Positions 9,323-17,895 of a stretch of DNA of 64,000 bases are shown here, piece by piece. The notes under the pieces were generated by a model that was not told where the DNA came from, did not search any database, and saw only the letters and a list, made by a program, of their open reading frames with translations. The position numbers and the translations under genes are program-made. This stretch comes from Neobacillus pocheonensis. Its GTDB lineage: Bacteria; Bacillota; Bacilli; Bacillales; Cytobacillaceae. Every line of letters begins with the position of its first letter. The stretch's first letter is position 1. The stretch spans positions 396,501 to 460,500 of the forward strand of contig JAMQCR010000003.1 of NCBI GenBank assembly GCA_023702235.1, given 5' to 3'.

Positions 9323-9445
9323 AAAAGCAGAAGGCGCCCGTTTATCGGCGACAAGCATAAGACGAGCCGTCATAAAGGTTGCTCTTTACTTTCATGACGG
9401 ATTGGCTGTAGACCTTAGAGCCGATGGCGCCTGGAGCTAGACACG
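9322..9445. repeat. GAAAAGCG intergenic repeat, copy 3, long form
   Basis: It starts GAAAAGCAGAAGGCGCCCG and ends GGCGCCTGGAGCTAGACAC, so the ends pair as GGCGCC. An inner arm pair, CCGTCAT/ATGACGG, flanks a GC-poor loop. It is a larger version of the copies behind fba and tal. Confidence 0.7.
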
Positions 9446-9491
9446 TAAATACGCATTCTTATTAAAGCGGAGAAACTGGGGGATGGAACCG

Positions 9492-10454
9492 ATGGAAAGA
9501 AGTTTATCGATTGAGCTTATTCGCGTTACCGAAGCGGCTGCACTTGCTTCAGCACGCTGGATGGGACGCGGGAAAAAAGATGAAGCAGACGGTGCGGCGA
9601 CATCGGCTATGCGTGATGTTTTTGACACGATTCCAATGAAGGGGACAGTTGTCATTGGTGAAGGCGAAATGGATGAAGCACCAATGCTTTACATTGGGGA
9701 AAAGCTTGGAACCGGATATGGGCCACGGGTGGATGTTGCTGTTGATCCGCTAGAAGGAACCAATATTTTAGCTTCAGGCGGCTGGAACGCGCTTGCTGTT
9801 CTAGCAGTTGCTGATCATGGGAACTTACTTCATGCTCCTGATATGTATATGGAAAAAATTGCTGTCGGCCCTGAAGCCGTTGGACAAGTTGATATTAACG
9901 CATCTGTTCTTGATAACCTAAAAGCTGTCGCAAAAGCGAAGAATAAAAATATCGAGGATGTTGTAGCAACAGTTTTAAACCGTCCGCGTCATGAACATAT
10001 TATTGCTCAACTTCGCGAAGCAGGTGCAAGGATTAAATTGATTAATGATGGCGATGTTGCCGGAGCAATTAATACCGCTTTCGATAACACGGGGGTTGAC
10101 ATTCTTTTTGGCTCTGGTGGTGCTCCGGAAGGCGTGATTGCAGCAGTAGCCCTAAAATGTCTAGGCGGAGAATTGATTGGGAAATTATTACCGCAAAATG
10201 ATGGTGAAATCGAACGCTGTATTGGCATGGGCATTGATGTGAACCGAGTCCTTCGAATGGAAGACCTTGTAAAGGGTGACGATGCCATTTTTGCTGCTAC
10301 AGGTATAACCGATGGCGAATTATTGCGTGGCGTTCAATTTAAAGGTTCTTACGGTTCAACGCACTCAGTTGTAATGAGAGCGAAATCCGGAACCGTCCGT
10401 TTTATTGACGGTCGTCATAGCTTGAAAATGAAACCAAACTTAGTGATTAAATAA
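9492..10454 (+). CDS. glpX: Class II fructose-1,6-bisphosphatase
   Basis: GlpX removes the 1-phosphate from fructose 1,6-bisphosphate in gluconeogenesis. The Li+-sensitive phosphatase motifs are clear: VVIGEGEMDEAPMLYIGE, VDVAVDPLEGTNI (metal-binding DPxxGT) and FGSGGAPEGVIAA. Length is about 320 residues. I prefer ATG 9492 (MERSLSIEL, the conserved family start); the upstream ATG 9483 is too close to the GGGGG ribosome site. It is the counterpart of B. subtilis ywjI and lies between murZ and rho as expected. The frame is intact. Confidence 0.95.
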   Translation: MERSLSIELIRVTEAAALASARWMGRGKKDEADGAATSAMRDVFDTIPMKGTVVIGEGEMDEAPMLYIGEKLGTGYGPRVDVAVDPLEGTNILASGGWNALAVLAVADHGNLLHAPDMYMEKIAVGPEAVGQVDINASVLDNLKAVAKAKNKNIEDVVATVLNRPRHEHIIAQLREAGARIKLINDGDVAGAINTAFDNTGVDILFGSGGAPEGVIAAVALKCLGGELIGKLLPQNDGEIERCIGMGIDVNRVLRMEDLVKGDDAIFAATGITDGELLRGVQFKGSYGSTHSVVMRAKSGTVRFIDGRHSLKMKPNLVIK

Positions 10455-10861
10455 ATTTTTTAAAGTAGCTGCAAACTCATTCAAGAGAGACTGGATATGT
10501 TTACTGTCAAGTCTCTCTTAGAATGAAAAACTCCTAATATGTGTACGAACTCCGAGAGGTAAACAGGGCATACTCCTTCCAGGAAAATTTTCCAACAATT
10601 ATTTTGCTAAAAGAAAACTCCCCAATGGGTACGTTAGGTAGATTCTGATTGCCAAAAAAATTCAGTTGATTAATTTTTTACTAAAAGGGTAAAATAGAAA
10701 TTGTTTTTACTATGCATAAATTTCTGCATTTCTATTTACTTCTACTTATGATGCCTCTTTGAAAAAGATGTATACTTTTCAATTCTCTCATTTTCTTATT
10801 CAAAGCTCCGCTCCCGCTCGAGGACGGAATCGTGTGAAAAATATTAAAGCGTGGTGTACAA
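10455..10861 (+). promoter_or_regulatory. Long rho leader / intergenic region with inverted repeat
   Basis: About 400 bases without a gene. At 10478-10525 an inverted repeat pairs CATTC/GAATG and AAGAGAGACT/AGTCTCTCTT; it has no long T-run and may be the 3' end of glpX. The rest is T-rich, C-containing DNA up to the rho start. In B. subtilis, rho is autoregulated by termination in its leader; a similar role here is inference only. Confidence 0.4.
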
Positions 10862-12127
10862 ATGGACGTAACAATTTCAAGTTTAGAAAATATGAAGCTA
10901 AAGGAACTTTATGAGCTTGCACGCGAATTTAAAGTGACCTATTACAGCAAATTAACAAAAAAAGAATTAATTTTTGCCATCCTAAAAGCGCGAGCTGAGC
11001 AGCAGGGTTTCTTTTTTATGGAAGGTGTATTGGAAATTATCCAATCAGAAGGATTTGGTTTCTTACGACCAATCAACTATTCGCCTAGCTCAGAGGATAT
11101 CTACATCTCGGCATCGCAAATCCGCCGCTTTGACCTTCGGAATGGGGATAAGGTTTCCGGTAAGGTACGGCCTCCAAAAGAAAATGAGCGCTATTACGGA
11201 CTTTTACATGTAGAAGCTGTAAACGGTGAAAATCCAGAATCAGCAAAAGAACGCGTTCACTTCCCAGCCTTGACGCCTCTCTATCCAGACAGACAGATGA
11301 AACTTGAAACAACTCCAAAATTTCTTTCTACGAGGATTATGGATTTAGTTGCTCCAGTCGGTTTTGGCCAAAGGGGATTAATCGTGGCTCCGCCAAAAGC
11401 GGGTAAAACAATGCTGCTAAAAGAAATCGCTAACAGCATAACAACGAACCACCCAGATGTCGATCTAATTGTGCTGTTAATCGATGAACGTCCAGAGGAA
11501 GTAACCGACATTGAGCGCTCAGTTGCTGGTGATGTCGTTAGCTCTACCTTTGATGAAGTTCCAGAAAACCATATTAAAGTGGCTGAGTTAGTTCTTGACC
11601 GGGCAATGCGCTTAGTTGAACACAAACGCGATGTTGTCATCCTGATGGACAGTATCACTAGACTTGCTCGTGCTTATAACTTAGTCATTCCTCCTAGTGG
11701 AAGAACGCTTTCCGGAGGGATTGACCCAGCGGCCTTCCACCGTCCAAAGCGATTCTTTGGTGCGGCGAGGAATATTGAAGAAGGTGGCAGCTTGACGATT
11801 TTAGCAACAGCCTTGGTTGATACCGGATCACGTATGGACGATGTGATTTACGAAGAATTTAAAGGAACAGGTAATATGGAGCTCCATCTTGATCGTTCAC
11901 TCGCTGAACGCCGTATTTTCCCTGCTCTTGATATCCGCCGTTCCGGAACGCGGAAAGAAGAGCTTATTCTTCCGAAAGACCATTTGGATAAATTATGGGC
12001 CATTAGGAAGTCGATGTCCGATTCACCAGATTTTGCCGAACGCTTCTTAAAGAAACTAAGACAAACTAAGTCCAATGAAGAATTTTTTGCACAATTAGGC
12101 GAAGAGCTGAAAGCGAGAAGGTCTTAA
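10862..12127 (+). CDS. rho: Transcription termination factor Rho
   Basis: Rho is a hexameric RNA helicase that ends transcription at unstructured C-rich RNA. The N-terminal helical part (LKELYELAREFKV) is followed by the cold-shock-like RNA-binding domain (EGFGFLRP ... DIYISASQIRRFDLRNGD) and the RecA-type ATPase with Walker A PPKAGKTMLLKE, the LIDERPEEVTD loop, Walker B VVILMDSITRLARAYN and the secondary-channel segment near SGGIDPAA. Length is 421 residues, typical of bacilli. The start codon at 10862 sits directly after a long leader. Confidence 0.98.
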   Translation: MDVTISSLENMKLKELYELAREFKVTYYSKLTKKELIFAILKARAEQQGFFFMEGVLEIIQSEGFGFLRPINYSPSSEDIYISASQIRRFDLRNGDKVSGKVRPPKENERYYGLLHVEAVNGENPESAKERVHFPALTPLYPDRQMKLETTPKFLSTRIMDLVAPVGFGQRGLIVAPPKAGKTMLLKEIANSITTNHPDVDLIVLLIDERPEEVTDIERSVAGDVVSSTFDEVPENHIKVAELVLDRAMRLVEHKRDVVILMDSITRLARAYNLVIPPSGRTLSGGIDPAAFHRPKRFFGAARNIEEGGSLTILATALVDTGSRMDDVIYEEFKGTGNMELHLDRSLAERRIFPALDIRRSGTRKEELILPKDHLDKLWAIRKSMSDSPDFAERFLKKLRQTKSNEEFFAQLGEELKARRS

Positions 12128-12274
12128 CCTTTACCAAGAAATCCCAACTTGCAAAAACATCTTCTCCTTGTTATAATGGGTTCAGTGTGTTTTAAGTATT
12201 TTAGTGTTTGTTTCAAGACAAGCATTTATGATAACTCTGTTTCGAAAGATTCAGGGCGGAAGGAGATGAAAAGA

Positions 12275-12487
12275 ATGAAAGCAGGAATTCATCCAAATTA
12301 TAAAATGGTACAGGTGACTTGTGCATGCGGAAACACTTTTGAAACTGGTTCAGTTAAAAAAGAAATTCGCGTTGAAACTTGTTCAGAATGTCATCCATTC
12401 TATACTGGTCGTCAAAAATTCGCTGAAGCTGGCGGACGTGTTGACCGTTTCAACAAAAAATACGGCCTTAAATCTCAGCAACAATAA
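12275..12487 (+). CDS. rpmE: 50S ribosomal protein L31, zinc-binding type
   Basis: A 70-residue large-subunit protein. CxC (TCACGN) and CxxC (CSECHP) form the zinc site, so this is the zinc-containing paralogue, which in bacilli is replaced by the zinc-free form under zinc limitation. Conserved ends are MKAGIHPNY and FNKKYGLK. I start at ATG 12275; an upstream in-frame ATG at 12266 overlaps the AAGGAG ribosome site. It lies between rho and tdk as in B. subtilis. Confidence 0.96.
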   Translation: MKAGIHPNYKMVQVTCACGNTFETGSVKKEIRVETCSECHPFYTGRQKFAEAGGRVDRFNKKYGLKSQQQ

Positions 12488-12499
12488 TCGTGTAATGCA

Positions 12500-12531
12500 C
12501 AGGCAAGATGCAATTGACTTGCCTGTTTTTT
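12500..12531 (+). terminator. Terminator after rpmE
   Basis: CAGGCAAG pairs with CTTGCCTG over a ten-base loop, followed by TTTTTTATT. Confidence 0.88.
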
Positions 12532-12683
12532 ATTGAATAAAACTTGTAGTTTTCATGAATAAATAAGTTAAATTGATATGAAATACTGAGGTGACTTTCG
12601 ACTAGAGACTGATTTGTTGTCGGAGGCGCACGTTAAAATATAGATTGTTACCGGGGTTCGTTAGAGGAAGGAGACGCCGTTTT

Positions 12684-13295
12684 ATGTATTTAATGAAGCA
12701 AAGCGGATGGGTTGAGGTTATCTGCGGCAGTATGTTTTCTGGAAAATCGGAGGAATTGATTCGCCGTGTCAGGCGGGCTCAATTTGCCAAACAAAAAATA
12801 GCTGTGTTTAAACCAAAAATTGATAATCGCTACAGTGAGCAATCTGTAGTATCCCATAATGGTTCTTCTTTTATTGCGAAGCCAATTTCCCATTCCATGG
12901 AGATTTTGCATCACATTGAAGCAGATATTGATTTAATCGCAATTGATGAAGTTCAATTTTTTGATGAGGGAATTGTCAGGATTGTGCAGCAGCTTGCGGA
13001 CCGCGGCCATCGCGTCGTTGCCGCAGGACTCGACATGGATTTCCGCGGCGAGCCGTTCGGACAAATGCCAGCCTTGATGGCGATTGCCGAGCAAGTCACA
13101 AAGCTGCAAGCGGTTTGTACCGTATGTGGATCACCTTCAAGCCGCACCCAGCGGCTGATTGACGGAAGACCTGCATCCTACCATGACCCAATCATTTTAG
13201 TCGGGGCATCGGAAGCATATGAGCCCCGCTGTCGTCATCACCATGAAGTACCAAAAATGGCCTATTGCCCAGAAGTGCGAGAAGCAGCGAAATAA
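12684..13295 (+). CDS. tdk: Thymidine kinase
   Basis: Tdk phosphorylates thymidine to dTMP in pyrimidine salvage. Type II kinase features: P-loop CGSMFSGKSEEL, the AIDEVQFFDE acid motif, AAGLDMDFRGEPFG and a zinc-binding pair CTVCG ... CRHHHEVP near the end. Length from ATG 12684 is 203 residues. I chose this start because AGGAAGGAG lies ten bases upstream; upstream in-frame codons lack a site. Order rpmE-tdk-prfA is conserved. Confidence 0.96.
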   Translation: MYLMKQSGWVEVICGSMFSGKSEELIRRVRRAQFAKQKIAVFKPKIDNRYSEQSVVSHNGSSFIAKPISHSMEILHHIEADIDLIAIDEVQFFDEGIVRIVQQLADRGHRVVAAGLDMDFRGEPFGQMPALMAIAEQVTKLQAVCTVCGSPSSRTQRLIDGRPASYHDPIILVGASEAYEPRCRHHHEVPKMAYCPEVREAAK

Positions 13296-13325
13296 AATTG
13301 GTAGGTGCCAGGGGCACTATCCAGA

Positions 13326-13360
13326 ACCGTCTGAGAGGAAAACTCAGGCGGTTTTTTTTT
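13326..13360 (+). terminator. Terminator after tdk
   Basis: ACCGTCTGAG pairs with CTCAGGCGGT (one G-T pair) and is followed by nine or more T residues. Confidence 0.92.
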
Positions 13361-13398
13361 GTTCAGGCTTGAGGTGTGTGGGTTTAAAAGACTGTTTT

Positions 13399-13511
13399 GC
13401 GGAATCATGCATAAAGTCGGCGGAATCATTATCAAATTCCGCGGAATTAATCTAGATTCCCGCGGAATAAACACAGAAGTTCGCGGGAATAGAATAAATA
13501 GCTGCGGAATC
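13399..13511. repeat. Six-copy, exactly 21-bp phased GCGGAAT repeat
   Basis: GCGGAAT begins at 13399, 13420, 13441, 13462, 13483 (as GCGGGAAT) and 13504, always exactly 21 bases apart. The 14 bases between are variable. Read on the minus strand it encodes IPxxxxx heptads (IPRESRL, IPRNLIM, IPPTLCM), on the plus strand RGIxxxx heptads; neither frame has a convincing gene start. It lies between the tdk terminator and a lipoprotein gene. Confidence 0.9.
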
Positions 13512-13608
13512 CTCTTTGCATCCTCAAAAAAGGCTCAAAGCGTTGGAAAGATTTCTCTCGAACGCTTCAACGGTCTGACGGGCATGATAGAAGGAGGAGG
13601 TGGAAATA

Positions 13609-14082
13609 GTGAAAAAGTTTATTTTTCCCTCAATCTTTATCATAATGCTGCTCGCGAGCGGATGTCAGGGGACGAAAAGTTCAAACAATGCCGCATATGA
13701 TTTGCGTACCGACAAAAGTGCTCCTAATTATATGTCAAACCCTCTGACAGGACCAAATAAAAATCGCATCATTGGAAATGACGTGACGAATCAAAACCCT
13801 AATTTCCTTAACCTTCAGGGGACGAGAAACGGAAATGCTTCAGGTGGCAGTGGGAATATCGGCACAGATGTCGATACTGCGAAAAAGGTGATTGCAAAAA
13901 CAAAAGAATTCCGGACAGAATCCGTATGGATTAACAATGACCGGATGTATGTGAGTGTGTTTAATAAGGGAAACCTGACAAAACGCGAAGTAAAAGATGC
14001 CGAAGTACGCCTTCATCGGAAATTAGTTCATGCCGTGCCACGTTATAATATTAGTGTTAAAGTAAAGGAAGCCAGAAGATAA
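13609..14082 (+). CDS. YhcN/YlaJ-type sporulation lipoprotein
   Basis: A predicted lipoprotein of about 157 residues. The N-terminus MKKFIFPSIFIIMLLASGCQ has a lipobox (LASGC) with the lipidated Cys at about residue 19. The C-terminal half (DTAKKVIAKTKEFRTESVWINNDRMYVSV) resembles the YhcN/YlaJ family of spore lipoproteins, some of which affect germination; this is my recognition from sequence style and is moderate. Start GTG 13609 follows GGAGGAGG by nine bases. The middle (PNYMSNPLTGPNKNRI) is low-complexity and Asn-rich. It has its own terminator. Confidence 0.72.
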   Translation: MKKFIFPSIFIIMLLASGCQGTKSSNNAAYDLRTDKSAPNYMSNPLTGPNKNRIIGNDVTNQNPNFLNLQGTRNGNASGGSGNIGTDVDTAKKVIAKTKEFRTESVWINNDRMYVSVFNKGNLTKREVKDAEVRLHRKLVHAVPRYNISVKVKEARR

Positions 14083-14112
14083 CATGCTCTGATTTACAGG
14101 GCATGTTTTTTG
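14082..14112 (+). terminator. Terminator after the lipoprotein gene
   Basis: ACATGC(T)CT pairs with AGGGCATGT across a GATTTAC loop, with TTTTTT immediately after. Confidence 0.82.
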
Positions 14113-14238
14113 TATGAGGAGGAATTCTTGTCCCAAAATCATTGATGTAAAAATATTTCCACAATATTTGGTTTTGACGGTGCGTATCACCTATACTATA
14201 ATTAGAATGTTATGGACTAAAAATGAGGTGAATGGACT

Positions 14239-15312
14239 GTGTTTGATCGTCTTCAATCCGTGGAAGATCGTTATGAAAAGTTAAATGAACTTTTAAGCGA
14301 CCCACAAATTATTAATGACACGAGAAAACTTCGTGAATATTCAAAAGAACAAGCAAATATACAAGATACTGTACTAACGTACCGTCAATATAAAGAGGCC
14401 CGTGAACAGCTTCAGGATGCGAAGGCAATGTTTGATGATAAGCTGGATGCTGAAATGCGTGAAATGGTAAAAGAAGAGGTAAGCGGACTTGAAGCCCAAA
14501 TTGAAGAATTAGAAGCACGGATGAAATTTCTCCTCATACCGAAGGATCCAAACGATGACAAAAACGTTATCTTTGAAATCCGCGGTGCAGCCGGTGGCGA
14601 TGAGGCTGCCCTTTTTGCCGGCAATTTGTATCGTATGTACAGCCGTTATGCGGAAGCACAAGGCTGGAAAACGGAAGTGATTGATGCCAACCCAACTGGT
14701 CTTGGCGGCTATAAGGAAATTATTTTTATGATAAATGGTACCGGTGCTTTTTCCAAATTGAAATTTGAAAATGGTGCCCACCGCGTTCAACGTGTTCCGG
14801 AAACAGAGTCTGGTGGAAGAATTCATACTTCGACTGCTACCGTTGCTTGTTTGCCGGAGGCAGAGGAACTGGAAGTTGAAATCCTCGATAAGGATATCCG
14901 CTTTGATGCTTTTGCCTCAACCGGTGCCGGCGGACAGTCTGTTAATACGACGATGTCAGCCGTGCGGTTAACACATATTCCTACAGGTATCGTCGTGTCG
15001 TGTCAGGATGAAAAATCCCAGCATAAAAACAAGGATAAGGCGATGAAAGTATTGCGCGCCCGTGTGTATGATAAGTTCCAGCAGGAAGCACAGGCTGAAT
15101 ACGACCAGGTTCGGAAATCAGCTGTCGGAACCGGTGATCGGTCGGAGCGGATTCGCACCTACAACTTTCCACAAAATCGTGTCACTGATCATCGAATCGG
15201 CTTAACGATTCAAAAGCTTGATCAAATTCTTGAAGGCAAGCTCGATGAAGTGATTGATGCCTTGATTCTTGAAGATCAATCCAAAAAGCTTGAAAGTGCC
15301 TCTAATGAGTAA
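14239..15312 (+). CDS. prfA: Peptide chain release factor 1
   Basis: RF1 recognises UAA and UAG and triggers peptide release. The GGQ catalytic motif is in STGAGGQSVNTT and the codon-reading loop area is HIPTGIVVSCQ. The N-terminal coiled domain (RLQSVEDRYEKLNELL) and the C-terminal tail are complete; 357 residues is normal. Start is GTG 14239 after GAGGTGAATG. Its end overlaps the prmC start by eight bases, so both are translated from one transcript, which suits PrmC modifying the GGQ glutamine. Confidence 0.97.
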   Translation: MFDRLQSVEDRYEKLNELLSDPQIINDTRKLREYSKEQANIQDTVLTYRQYKEAREQLQDAKAMFDDKLDAEMREMVKEEVSGLEAQIEELEARMKFLLIPKDPNDDKNVIFEIRGAAGGDEAALFAGNLYRMYSRYAEAQGWKTEVIDANPTGLGGYKEIIFMINGTGAFSKLKFENGAHRVQRVPETESGGRIHTSTATVACLPEAEELEVEILDKDIRFDAFASTGAGGQSVNTTMSAVRLTHIPTGIVVSCQDEKSQHKNKDKAMKVLRARVYDKFQQEAQAEYDQVRKSAVGTGDRSERIRTYNFPQNRVTDHRIGLTIQKLDQILEGKLDEVIDALILEDQSKKLESASNE

Positions 15313-16153
15313 AAAAGTGTTCGAAGCTCTCCAGTGGGCTTCTTCTTTTTTAAAAGAAGCAAATCGGGATGAAAATGCGGGAGAACTGCTGCTTCGTCAT
15401 TTTACAGGAATGTCGCGGTCCCAGCTGTTTGCGAATATCCGAGATGAATTCGCGCCGGGCATTTGGCGTGATTTTGAAAAAGCGGTCCGCGAACATGTTC
15501 AGGGCGTGCCGATTCAATATATCATCGGTTCGGAGGAGTTTTACGGCAGGTCGTTCCTTGTAAATGAATCGGTTCTAATTCCAAGGCCGGAGACAGAAGA
15601 GCTCGTGTTTGAAACATTGAAAAGAATAAAAAATGGTCAAAAGGTGATTGATGTCGGGACTGGCAGCGGGGCGATTGCGGTGAGCCTAAAGCTTGAGAAT
15701 CCATCGTTACAAGTATCTGCGTCCGATATTTCGCCTGAGTCCTTGGCTGTGGCGAAGGAGAATGCATCAAGGTTGGGGGCAAAAGTGGAATTTTTCCAAG
15801 GGGACTTGCTACAGCCGTTTATTGGCGAGAAGGTGGATGTCGTCATCTCGAACCCTCCTTATATTCCGGTAGGTGACATTTCTACGATGTCTGTGGTGGT
15901 TACTGAGCATGAGCCGCACCGGGCGCTATTTGCGGGCGAGGATGGTCTTGATTTTTACCGAAGATTTATGGTTGAACTGCCGGAGGTCTTAGCACCAAGC
16001 GCGCTGGTTGGTTTTGAAATTGGCGGTCAGGGCGAAGCGGTAGCGGAGCTTTTTAAAAAATCGTTTGTAAATGTAAAGGTAGACATCGTCAATGATATTA
16101 ACGGAAAAGATCGAATGGTGTTTGCGGAAATTAATGAAGGCTCTGGGATTTAA
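15305..16153 (+). CDS. prmC: Release factor glutamine methyltransferase
   Basis: PrmC (HemK) methylates the glutamine of the GGQ motif of release factors with S-adenosylmethionine. The substrate-binding N-terminal helices precede a Rossmann methyltransferase with VIDVGTGSGAIAVSL (cofactor loop) and the VISNPPYIP catalytic tetrapeptide NPPY. About 282 residues. ATG 15305 overlaps the prfA stop, giving coupled translation. Intact frame. Confidence 0.95.
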   Translation: MSKKVFEALQWASSFLKEANRDENAGELLLRHFTGMSRSQLFANIRDEFAPGIWRDFEKAVREHVQGVPIQYIIGSEEFYGRSFLVNESVLIPRPETEELVFETLKRIKNGQKVIDVGTGSGAIAVSLKLENPSLQVSASDISPESLAVAKENASRLGAKVEFFQGDLLQPFIGEKVDVVISNPPYIPVGDISTMSVVVTEHEPHRALFAGEDGLDFYRRFMVELPEVLAPSALVGFEIGGQGEAVAELFKKSFVNVKVDIVNDINGKDRMVFAEINEGSGI

Positions 16154-16249
16154 CATCTCGGGGCTTATTTAATAGATTTTTTTAAATTTACTAGTTTAAG
16201 ATTCTTGGCATTTGTCCACAATGAGGATATCGAAGGGACGGTGCCAAGA

Positions 16250-17226
16250 ATGAAGAGTAAAACATTGGTATGGGCTTATCTATTAATTTTATCATTAGGA
16301 ACTATTTTAAGTTTATATATACCAAAGAATCAAGCGATTGCTAAGGAAGCAGTTGTCATTCCTGGAAATGCAATTCGGCTGCGGATTCTTGCCAATAGTG
16401 ACACGGGGGCAGATCAAGCGCTAAAACGCAATGTGCGGGATGCGGTGAATGCGAAGATTTCACTTTGGGTGAAGGATTTAACTTCCCTTAATAAAGCAAA
16501 AACGGTAATTAAGTCTAAGCTTCCGGAGATTCAGGCCATTGCGGAGAAGGTTGTTCGCGACGAGGGTTCGAATCAGAAGGTCAATGTGAAGTTCGGCAAG
16601 GTTCAGTTTCCTACTAAATTGTACGGTGAATTTTTGTATCCGGCAGGGGATTATCAAGCGATTCTGATTACGTTAGGCAAAGGGGAAGGAGCTAATTGGT
16701 GGTGCGTGCTTTATCCGCCGCTTTGTTTCCTTGATTTTTCAAATGGTGTAGCGGTTAGTGACGGTTTCGAGGGAAAAGCAAAGGCGAGTGGCGGAGAAGG
16801 TTCGAATCAGGTGGATGGTACAGCTTCGAGCGACGGAACAGATGCAGCTAAAAACGATGCAACAGTAAATAGTGATAACACGGATACACAAGTAGCTCAA
16901 GCGAAAAGCGATAATGGCGGCGCGGATACGCAAGTAGCTCAAGCGAATAGTGATAATGGCGGCGCGGATACGCAAGTGGCTCAAGCGAATAGTGATAACG
17001 GCGGCACGGATACGCAAGTGGCTCAAGAGAATAGTGATAATAATGCGGATACGCAAGTAGCTAAGCAAAAGGCGATAACAGTGTGCAAAGTGAAATACCA
17101 GCAAACAAAACATTATCAAAACAACATGTAGTTAAAAAGGCAGCACCCGTGTATACCGCTGAAGATGAGCAGCCGATAAAAGTTAAGTTTTTCATCGTAG
17201 AATTGTTTCAAAAGCTATTTGAATAA
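16250..17226 (+). CDS. spoIIR: Stage II sporulation protein R with tandem-repeat insert, one-base break
   Basis: SpoIIR is secreted from the forespore and triggers processing of pro-sigma-E by SpoIIGA in the mother cell. After the signal segment (TLVWAYLLILSLGTILSLYI) comes the conserved domain with IRLRILANSDTGADQ, ALKRNVRDAV, YPAGDYQAILITLGKGEG and NWWCVLYPPLCFLD. Then follows an unusual region of about 60 residues made of DTQVAQANSDNGGA repeats. The frame is lost by one base at about 17072 (KADNSV restored); the true C-terminus PIKVKFFIVELFQKLFE ends at 17226. The total of about 325 residues is roughly 100 more than B. subtilis SpoIIR. Start ATG 16250; GTG 16241 is possible. Confidence 0.9.
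16883..17061 (+). repeat. 42-bp tandem repeat inside spoIIR
   Basis: The 42-base unit starting GATACGCAAGTAGCTCAAG recurs at 16883, 16925, 16967, 17009 and, one codon shorter, 17048. It codes for DTQVAQANSDNGGA. Copies are nearly identical, implying recent expansion or slippage. Confidence 0.92.
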
Positions 17227-17236
17227 ACGGAGTGTG

Positions 17237-17265
17237 GCCAGTCCCAGAAGTGGGGCTGGCTTTTT
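17237..17265 (+). terminator. Terminator after spoIIR
   Basis: GCCAGTCCCA pairs with TGGGGCTGGC around GAAG, followed by TTTTT. Confidence 0.88.
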
Positions 17266-17447
17266 GCAGTTGGCAGGTACAAGGCTAAAGGCGGCACATG
17301 AACCGAAAAAGGCCCTTAAATTCGCTCAACAAAATACATAATCCGAGAGAAGTAAAACAAAAATTTAATAGAAACTATCATTTCATGTTCTATTTTATCT
17401 ATTTTTCCATATTCATAGATTATTAAAATAAACGAGGTGGAATCGAG

Positions 17448-17895
17448 ATGCAGGCACAAATTCGTAAAGCGAGTAAACAAGATTTGGGGAAATTGACTGA
17501 GTTCCTTACAAAAGCAAACCTGGGGATAGAAGGATTAACGGAAGAAACGGTGGACTACTTTTTGCTGCTTGAGGATGAGGGAGGGAAATTGAAGGGCTCG
17601 CTTGGGATTGAAGCATTTGATGGGTTCGGGCTTTTGCGCTCACTCGTGGTTTCGGGAGGACAAGCTGAGAAGGAGATCTTCATTCTTTTTACACAGATGC
17701 TACAATTAGCCAAAGAAAGGGGGATGAACAGTTTATTTTTGGCTACAAACAAAAACGAAGGCCGTGTCATTTTTTGAATTGCTGGGGTTCCAGAGTGTGG
17801 AACGGGATGAATTACCCACCGCCTTTTACCACTCCGACCATATTCGACATATTTTAAATGTGGATAACTCATTATTTTTGAAATTTTCTCTATAA
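17448..17895 (+). CDS. ywlB: GNAT-family N-acetyltransferase, one-base break
   Basis: A small acetyltransferase of unknown substrate, about 148 residues when repaired. It starts MQAQIRKASKQDLGKL and contains the GNAT core ending GMNSLFLATNKNE, then VSFFELLGFQSVERDELP, typical for the family's last strands. A single extra C at GGCC (17760-17763) cuts it at 17777; with that base removed it runs to TAA 17895. The place between spoIIR and ywlC matches B. subtilis ywlB. ATG 17448 follows GAGGTGG. Confidence 0.8.

Noticed and set aside
13399..13511. CRISPR array
   Set aside because: The repeat is only 7 bases with 14-base gaps; real arrays have 23-40-base repeats and similar-sized spacers, and no cas gene is near.
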